Source: Paenibacillus sp. 598K
Lineage (GTDB): Bacteria; Bacillota; Bacilli; Paenibacillales; Paenibacillaceae
Reading direction: 5' to 3'
Assembly: GCF_003851045.1 (NCBI RefSeq)
Contig: NZ_BFBX01000130.1
Coordinates: 47,594-84,822 of the forward strand
DNA: 37,229 nt
Shown: in pieces, positions 33,217-37,229 of the stretch
Position numbering within the stretch: the stretch's first letter is position 1
How the letters are laid out: every line of letters begins with the position of its first letter
The notes under the pieces: generated by a model
Database searches by the model: none
What the model saw: only the letters and a program-made list of their open reading frames with translations
What the model was told of the DNA's origin: nothing
Made by a program: the position numbers and the translations under genes

Positions 33217-33774
33217 ATGAAGCCGGCCGGCTCAGATGAAAGAGAACGATACCCGGAAGACCCAGACCGGGCCTTGATGCAAATGATGGATGCGCATGGC
33301 AACGATGTGCTGCGCACCGCTTATTTTTATACCGGGGATCGGCACTTGGCCGAGGATATCAGCCAGGAGGTGTTCCTCCGCGCCTATCGCAGCTGGCGGG
33401 GGTTCAAAGGGCAGAGCAAGGTGCTCACCTGGCTGACGCGCATCACCCTCAACCTGTGCCGCGACAAGACGGCGCTCCGATCCGCCTCCGAGCAACCGAC
33501 GGACCCGGGCATCTTGGCCCTCAATCGTACAGGCAGCGTAGAGGAAGAGGCGATGGCGCGCCTCGGACGCAGCGAGCTGCTGCAGCGGCTGGCGCGGCTG
33601 TCGCCGCCCTATCGCGAAGTGTTGTATCTCTACTATTACATGGAGTTCTCCACAACGGAGATCGCCGAGTCGACGGGGGTGCCGGAGGGCACCGTGCGCG
33701 GGCGTCTGCATCGGGCGCGCGAGCAGCTGGCCCAAGGGATGAACAAGGAGGTGCCTGAGGATGACAGACGATAA
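33217..33774 (+). CDS. ECF-type RNA polymerase sigma factor
   Basis: A 185-residue sigma-70 family factor of the extracytoplasmic-function group. Region 2 spans about 20-90 (VLRTAYFYTGDRHLAEDISQ, then VFLRAYRSWRGFKGQS for -10 recognition). Region 4 covers about 115-175 with the helix-turn-helix YREVLYLYYYMEFSTTEIAE and VPEGTVRGRLHRAREQL. It directs core RNA polymerase to stress-type promoters when released by its partner. ATG 33217 follows GGAGGTGG; GTG 33214 is an alternative. It overlaps the membrane anti-sigma gene by 14 bases, the usual pairing. No self-type ECF promoter was convincing upstream. Confidence 0.93.
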   Translation: MKPAGSDERERYPEDPDRALMQMMDAHGNDVLRTAYFYTGDRHLAEDISQEVFLRAYRSWRGFKGQSKVLTWLTRITLNLCRDKTALRSASEQPTDPGILALNRTGSVEEEAMARLGRSELLQRLARLSPPYREVLYLYYYMEFSTTEIAESTGVPEGTVRGRLHRAREQLAQGMNKEVPEDDRR

Positions 33775-34684
33775 CAAGTATGGCAAGACCGAAGATAGAT
33801 GGCGAGACAATCGTGCGAACAGCTCCAGCGATTCGTATGAACCCGAGGACAACAACAATAGCGAACCGTATAATTCCGAGGATAACAGTAACGGTCCGCA
33901 TGATCCAAAGGACAACTATAATGATCCGCGCGGTCCCGAGGACGAGCGACTCGGACGAGAGCTGCGGCAAGAGCTCGAAACGCATGTATTCCAAGGCGTC
34001 GAACTGGGCGCCGACCAAAAAAAGGAGTGGATGAACATGATCAAGCAACAAACGCAAGTCTCGCAAGCCCCACAAGCTCCGCAAGTCTCGCAAGCGCCCC
34101 AAACATCGGCAAGCTGGTGGACCGCCGGACGGAAGCGGCTCGTGACAGGAGCGGTAGCCGCCGCCTTGCTGCTCGGCATCGGCATCCCGCTGTTGCAGGA
34201 TACGGGCACAGGCTTGCTGCCGGGGACGGATGTGACGCAGCCTGGCAGCACTGTAGAGCCGGGTCCTGGCAGCAGTGTGGGCGGCAGCCAGCTGTCGCAG
34301 CTTGTCACGGAGAACCCGGGCTCGCTGGAGGAGGCGGAGGCGAAGCTTGGCGCGCCGATCCGTCTCCCCGAGGGTATCCCTGCCGAGTATAAGCTGGTGG
34401 AGATCGCATCGAGCGGTTATCCTGGCGAAGCGGCCATCCGGGTACATTTCCAGTACGAGACAGCAGACGGCGGTTACCTGACCTTCAGCGTCGACAAGCA
34501 GGATGCGACGTTCCCGACAGATCTGTTCACTGACATTGATCTCGGCGGCGCGACAGGCCAGGTGTTTGCACAGCCAGCGCTGACGGAGCTGTACTGGAAG
34601 TTCGGCGAGCTCCAATATTCGCTCGTAGGCACGCTCACCGAGGCGCAGGCAGCGACTCTGGCCAGTTCGACGATCGAGGCCTGA
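33761..34684 (+). CDS. membrane-anchored anti-sigma-like protein
   Basis: A 307-residue protein with a single membrane helix at about 130-147 (RLVTGAVAAALLLGIGIPLL). The cytoplasmic N-terminus is extremely Asn/Asp/Pro/Glu-rich with degenerate repeats around PEDN, and then has a Gln/Ala/Pro stretch before the helix. The external part (about 150-307) resembles a DUF4367-like domain (GAPIRLPEGIPAEYKL...). It likely binds and restrains the ECF sigma factor until an envelope signal. No zinc-binding His/Cys anti-sigma motif is present. ATG 33761 follows AAGGAGG by 9 bases and overlaps the sigma gene. Confidence 0.78.
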   Translation: MTDDNKYGKTEDRWRDNRANSSSDSYEPEDNNNSEPYNSEDNSNGPHDPKDNYNDPRGPEDERLGRELRQELETHVFQGVELGADQKKEWMNMIKQQTQVSQAPQAPQVSQAPQTSASWWTAGRKRLVTGAVAAALLLGIGIPLLQDTGTGLLPGTDVTQPGSTVEPGPGSSVGGSQLSQLVTENPGSLEEAEAKLGAPIRLPEGIPAEYKLVEIASSGYPGEAAIRVHFQYETADGGYLTFSVDKQDATFPTDLFTDIDLGGATGQVFAQPALTELYWKFGELQYSLVGTLTEAQAATLASSTIEA

Positions 34685-34717
34685 TGCGCCAACGGGAGAT
34701 TGTTTTGAAAGAATATA

Positions 34718-34762
34718 AGCCGGATTGCTGGGAGCCTTGGGCTGCCCGCAATCTGGCTTTTC
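34718..34762 (+). terminator. terminator after the sigma/anti-sigma pair
   Basis: AGCCGGATTGC (34718-34728) pairs with GCAATCTGGCT (34748-34758) with one G-T, enclosing a GC-rich loop, followed by TTTTC. Confidence 0.65.
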
Positions 34763-34831
34763 TATTTAGGCGCCGCTTCTCCAGTGCACTTTTGTTCCCT
34801 TGGACGAGCGCTTGGTCGGTGTTCGGGAAAT

Positions 34832-34859
34832 CTCGGACGTTAGGGGCACATTGTCCGAG
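34832..34859. other. inverted repeat in the gap before the GNAT gene
   Basis: CTCGGAC (34832-34838) and GTCCGAG (34853-34859) form a 7-bp pair. A TACAAT at 34935-34940 lies further on, 42 bases before the GNAT ATG, without a clear -35. The rest of this ~200-base gap shows no credible gene. Confidence 0.3.
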
Positions 34860-34981
34860 CACCGCGATTCACGAAACCTGAACTGTCCGCGAAACGTATA
34901 GCTAATCTATATCCCAACTGCTCACGTTATACGTTACAATAAGGACAAGCGTATCGGAACCTAATGAACGGAGGCAAGCCC

Positions 34982-35806
34982 ATGGAGTCAATAACGTTGC
35001 CCTCGCGCGAGTCTATCGCTGCGGTCGAGGCGTCCGAGATGGACTATCAATGCGATCGGATGATCGCCATCCGCGAGCGGAGCGGCAATCCGGAGGGTGT
35101 GGAGATCAAGGCAGTCGGCGAAGCGGTATGCTTCTATAGCCGTACGATGCCCTGGCCGGGATTTAACACGGTCAAGGGAGCCGGCAATGCGGGAGCGGCT
35201 GCGATCGACGAGATTCTGGCGTTTTACCGCGAGAAGGAACGCAAGCCGCAATTCGAGATCGTGCCGGGGCTGGAGGAGCGGCAGACGCTGCATCATCTGG
35301 CGAAGCGAGGCTATTACGCCTCGGGCATGCATGCCTCGCTGACGATGGATCTCGCCGGCTGGGAGGCGCCGGAGCACCGGACGCCGCGGCTGCGGATCGA
35401 GAAGCTGCGCGAGAGCGAGATCGAGACGTATGCGGCGATTCATTGCCGAGCCTTTGGCCTGCCTGAGCAGGGCATTCCGGCTGTAGCGGCTAATAATCTG
35501 GTACTGCTCGGACGACCAGGATGGACGTTTTTTATCGCGTACGTCGAGGATCGTCCGGCTGCCGCTGCCGTGATGTACGTGAAGGATCGGACTGCATCGT
35601 TGACTTTCGCCGCCACTTTGCAGTCGTATCGCAAGACGGGCTTGCATGAACGGCTGCTGCAGCGTCGGTTTTTCGAGGCGAAGCGGCAGGGCTGCGATCG
35701 CGTCGTCGGACAGTGCGGCTTCCTCTCGGCGAGTCATCGGAGCATGGAGCGCGCCGGCATGCGGATCGCGTACCTGCGGTCATCTTGGACGGAGATGGAG
35801 GAGTAG
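34982..35806 (+). CDS. GNAT-family N-acetyltransferase (two-domain)
   Basis: A 274-residue protein whose second half follows the GNAT pattern (AAVMYVKDRTASLTFAATLQ, then KTGLHERLLQRRF in the acetyl-CoA loop position and MERAGMRIAY at the end). The canonical R/Q-x-x-G-x-G/A loop is degenerate (YRKTGLHER). The N-terminal half (about 1-115) is a divergent first acetyltransferase-like lobe. Substrate unknown. ATG 34982 lies 8 bases after GGAGG; an upstream ATG (34964) has no site. The next small gene starts 3 bases after its stop. Confidence 0.82.
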   Translation: MESITLPSRESIAAVEASEMDYQCDRMIAIRERSGNPEGVEIKAVGEAVCFYSRTMPWPGFNTVKGAGNAGAAAIDEILAFYREKERKPQFEIVPGLEERQTLHHLAKRGYYASGMHASLTMDLAGWEAPEHRTPRLRIEKLRESEIETYAAIHCRAFGLPEQGIPAVAANNLVLLGRPGWTFFIAYVEDRPAAAAVMYVKDRTASLTFAATLQSYRKTGLHERLLQRRFFEAKRQGCDRVVGQCGFLSASHRSMERAGMRIAYLRSSWTEMEE

Positions 35807-35808
35807 GG

Positions 35809-36117
35809 ATGAGCAATCGGAAGGTGGACAAGCGTGTCCTGGCAGAGTCTATCGGCATCGGTCTGGCGGCAGGAGCGGGCACTGTCGTCGGGACGCAGCT
35901 CGTCACGGGTATGATACAGACGGAGACTTACGTCCCGGATATCCTCCAGGCGTATGAGAGTGTGGATTATTTGCAGCACAAGGTGGCCTTTGGCGAAGTC
36001 AGCACCGGCCCCCCGTGGCCGCTCTACGCGGCAGGGGCGGCAGCAGCCATCGTGCTAGGCGCGGTCTATTATGGGGTAAGATGTAAGTATCGGCGTCAGT
36101 CTGAGCCGCGATCCTGA
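35809..36117 (+). CDS. small membrane protein of unknown function
   Basis: A 102-residue protein with a weak Gly/Ala-rich hydrophobic segment near residues 13-33 (GIGLAAGAGTVVGTQLVTGM) and a clear C-terminal helix near 70-88 (PLYAAGAAAAIVLGAVYYGV), ending in a basic tail. ATG 35809 is chosen because GAGGAGTAGGG, overlapping the previous stop, is its ribosome-binding site. It is probably co-transcribed with the GNAT and polyphosphate kinase genes. No family recognised. Confidence 0.7.
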   Translation: MSNRKVDKRVLAESIGIGLAAGAGTVVGTQLVTGMIQTETYVPDILQAYESVDYLQHKVAFGEVSTGPPWPLYAAGAAAAIVLGAVYYGVRCKYRRQSEPRS

Positions 36118-36138
36118 GGACAAGGGAGTGAATCGCGC

Positions 36139-36942
36139 ATGAGCAAGTGGCAGTTGAAGGAGAAGTCCGACGTTAGCCTGGCCTCGATCCAGCCGGGGGA
36201 TACGGGCTCGTTCAAAAACAAGCGGGAGACGATCAAGGAGGTTAACCGGCTTCGCGAGGAGCTGCAGGAGCTGCAGGAGAAGCTGGCGGCCCGTAGCGAG
36301 CAGGCGCTGCTGGTCGTCGTGCAGGGGATGGATTGCAGCGGCAAGGACGGCGTCATCCGCGAGGTGTTCTCCGGCGTCAACCCGCAGGGCATCGCCTCGC
36401 ATAGCTTCAAGAAGCCGACCGAGGAGGAGCGGATGCATGATTTCCTCTGGCGGGTCCATCGTCATGTGCCGGAGCTGGGCATGATCGCCACGTTCAACCG
36501 TTCGCACTATGAAGAGGTGTTGGTCAATCGGGTGCATGGCCGCGTATCGGACGACGAGGCCCGGCGCAAGTTCGAGCAGATCAACCAGTTCGAGGCGCTG
36601 CTGACCGACAATGGCGTGACGATCGTCAAGATCTTCCTCCACATCTCGCCGGAGTTCCAGCTCAAGAAGCTGCGCAAACGGATCGAGAACCCGCGCAAGC
36701 ACTGGAAGTTCGATCCGAGCGACATCGAGGAGCGGCAGCATTGGGATCGCTATCAGGCCTATTACGAGGAAGCGATGAGCGCCTGCAACGAGGCTGCGCC
36801 CTGGCATGTCGTGCCGGCAGACAACCGCTGGTACCGCGACTACGCGGTGCTGCGCATCACGGTGGAGGCGCTGCGCCGCATGAAGCTGAAGGACCCGGAC
36901 CCGGTCGCGGGGCTGGAGAAGTATTTGGAGTTGTTAGAGTAG
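36139..36942 (+). CDS. polyphosphate kinase 2 family protein
   Basis: A 267-residue single-domain PPK2. The Walker A motif is GMDCSGKDG (residues 63-71) and the Walker B-like motif is FNRSHYEEV (119-127). The lid region (HWKFDPSDIEERQHWDRY) and the terminal DNRWYRDYAV signature follow, so all family landmarks are present. PPK2 enzymes use inorganic polyphosphate to phosphorylate nucleoside mono- or diphosphates in the cytoplasm; direction and nucleotide preference depend on subclass, which I cannot fix here. ATG 36139 follows GACAAGGGAG. It is the last gene of the window; a palindrome-rich region follows. Confidence 0.93.
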   Translation: MSKWQLKEKSDVSLASIQPGDTGSFKNKRETIKEVNRLREELQELQEKLAARSEQALLVVVQGMDCSGKDGVIREVFSGVNPQGIASHSFKKPTEEERMHDFLWRVHRHVPELGMIATFNRSHYEEVLVNRVHGRVSDDEARRKFEQINQFEALLTDNGVTIVKIFLHISPEFQLKKLRKRIENPRKHWKFDPSDIEERQHWDRYQAYYEEAMSACNEAAPWHVVPADNRWYRDYAVLRITVEALRRMKLKDPDPVAGLEKYLELLE

Positions 36943-36952
36943 GGAAGTGCCG

Positions 36953-37009
36953 GTGCATGGATCGCGCGTACGATACACCCCGCGTAGGCATATTAAGCGG
37001 TCCATGCAC
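36953..37009. repeat. inverted repeat downstream of the PPK2 gene
   Basis: GTGCATGGA (36953-36961) and TCCATGCAC (37001-37009) are exact complements separated by 39 bases. No T-run follows, so a terminator role is uncertain. Confidence 0.5.
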
Positions 37010-37014
37010 GAGCT

Positions 37015-37190
37015 TAACTGCAAAAACACCTTTATTTGTAGCCCTAACCAGACTTAGGCTGGATATAACTGCAAAAGTGCAGTTGTTTTTGAGGAAAGGG
37101 CTCCTATCAGGCTATTCGGATGATATTAAGTGTACATTTGCATTTTTTTGTCGGTTTGAGTGCTGTTTAGCTGTAAATAAAGGTGTTTTT
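37015..37190. repeat. palindromic repeat region at the window end
   Basis: AAAAACACCTTTATTTGTAGC (21 bases in total, 37022-37042) recurs inverted at 37170-37190 with two mismatches. Between them AACTGCA-AAAG-TGCAGTT (37067-37084) is a perfect 7-bp hairpin followed by GTTTTTG, terminator-like. The string TAACTGCAAAA occurs directly twice, at 37015 and 37066, 51 bases apart. No credible gene is present from 36943 to the window end. Confidence 0.65.
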
Positions 37191-37229
37191 CAGGCTGTTG
37201 AAAAAGCACGGTTTCGAGCGTAGGAAAAC

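Noticed and set aside
34684..34881. 65-codon frame after the anti-sigma gene
   Set aside because: Passes through the terminator hairpin, has no Shine-Dalgarno and no recognisable features.
36741..37223. 160-codon frame at the window end
   Set aside because: Starts inside the PPK2 gene in another phase and continues through the palindromic repeats.

Overview
The window looks like chromosomal DNA of a high-GC Paenibacillaceae bacterium (Paenibacillus or Cohnella-like). This is inferred from gene content: a DUF3502-type sugar-binding lipoprotein with LplB/LplC-like permeases and no ATPase gene, an AraC/siderophore-binding-protein arrangement, a 1743-residue S-layer-anchored pectin lyase ending in three SLH repeats, strong Gram-positive ribosome-binding sites with frequent GTG/TTG starts, and several families of palindromic intergenic repeats. 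No rRNA, tRNA, CRISPR array, phage or transposase gene was found.

Region 1 (1-10924) is a plus-strand carbohydrate-uptake and de-esterification locus. It has two alpha/beta-hydrolases, a sugar-binding lipoprotein, two permeases, a palindromic repeat element, a PHB-depolymerase-like esterase with a copper-amine-oxidase-type tail, an SGNH esterase, an MFS transporter and, behind its own promoter, a GH95 alpha-L-fucosidase. No enzyme here has a signal peptide except the lipoprotein. The likely picture is import of acylated oligosaccharides followed by deacylation and trimming in the cytoplasm. The second esterase has Ala where its family has the nucleophilic Ser.

Region 2 (10928-13735, minus strand) is an iron/siderophore locus: an AraC regulator, a siderophore-binding lipoprotein and a FhuF-like Fe-S reductase. 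The regulator and lipoprotein form one uninterrupted frame. Inside that frame lie a promoter, a near-consensus Fur box, a Shine-Dalgarno and a TTG start that make the lipoprotein a gene of its own. This is the most interesting object in the window.

Region 3 (13874-18220) holds a Gfo/Idh/MocA oxidoreductase, two lower-GC genes of unknown function, a structured repeat region, a soluble GAF histidine kinase and a methyltransferase-like protein. Region 4 (18277-21488) is a tightly packed set: histidine phosphatase, M24 peptidase, HAD hydrolase, a frameshifted metallophosphoesterase and a FabZ-like hot-dog protein. Region 5 (21538-24529) has rtcB behind a leader with promoter, mini-ORF and terminator (candidate attenuation), then a phosphotransferase and a YjbR-family gene. 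Region 6 (24590-27608) has a GNAT gene, a 51-bp tandem repeat array, an SDR dehydrogenase and an intact metallophosphoesterase.

Region 7 (27699-33128) is the SLH-anchored PL11 rhamnogalacturonan lyase with a possibly structured leader and a clear terminator. Region 8 (33217-37190) has an ECF sigma factor with its membrane anti-sigma partner, a GNAT protein, a small membrane protein, a PPK2 polyphosphate kinase and a further palindromic repeat region.
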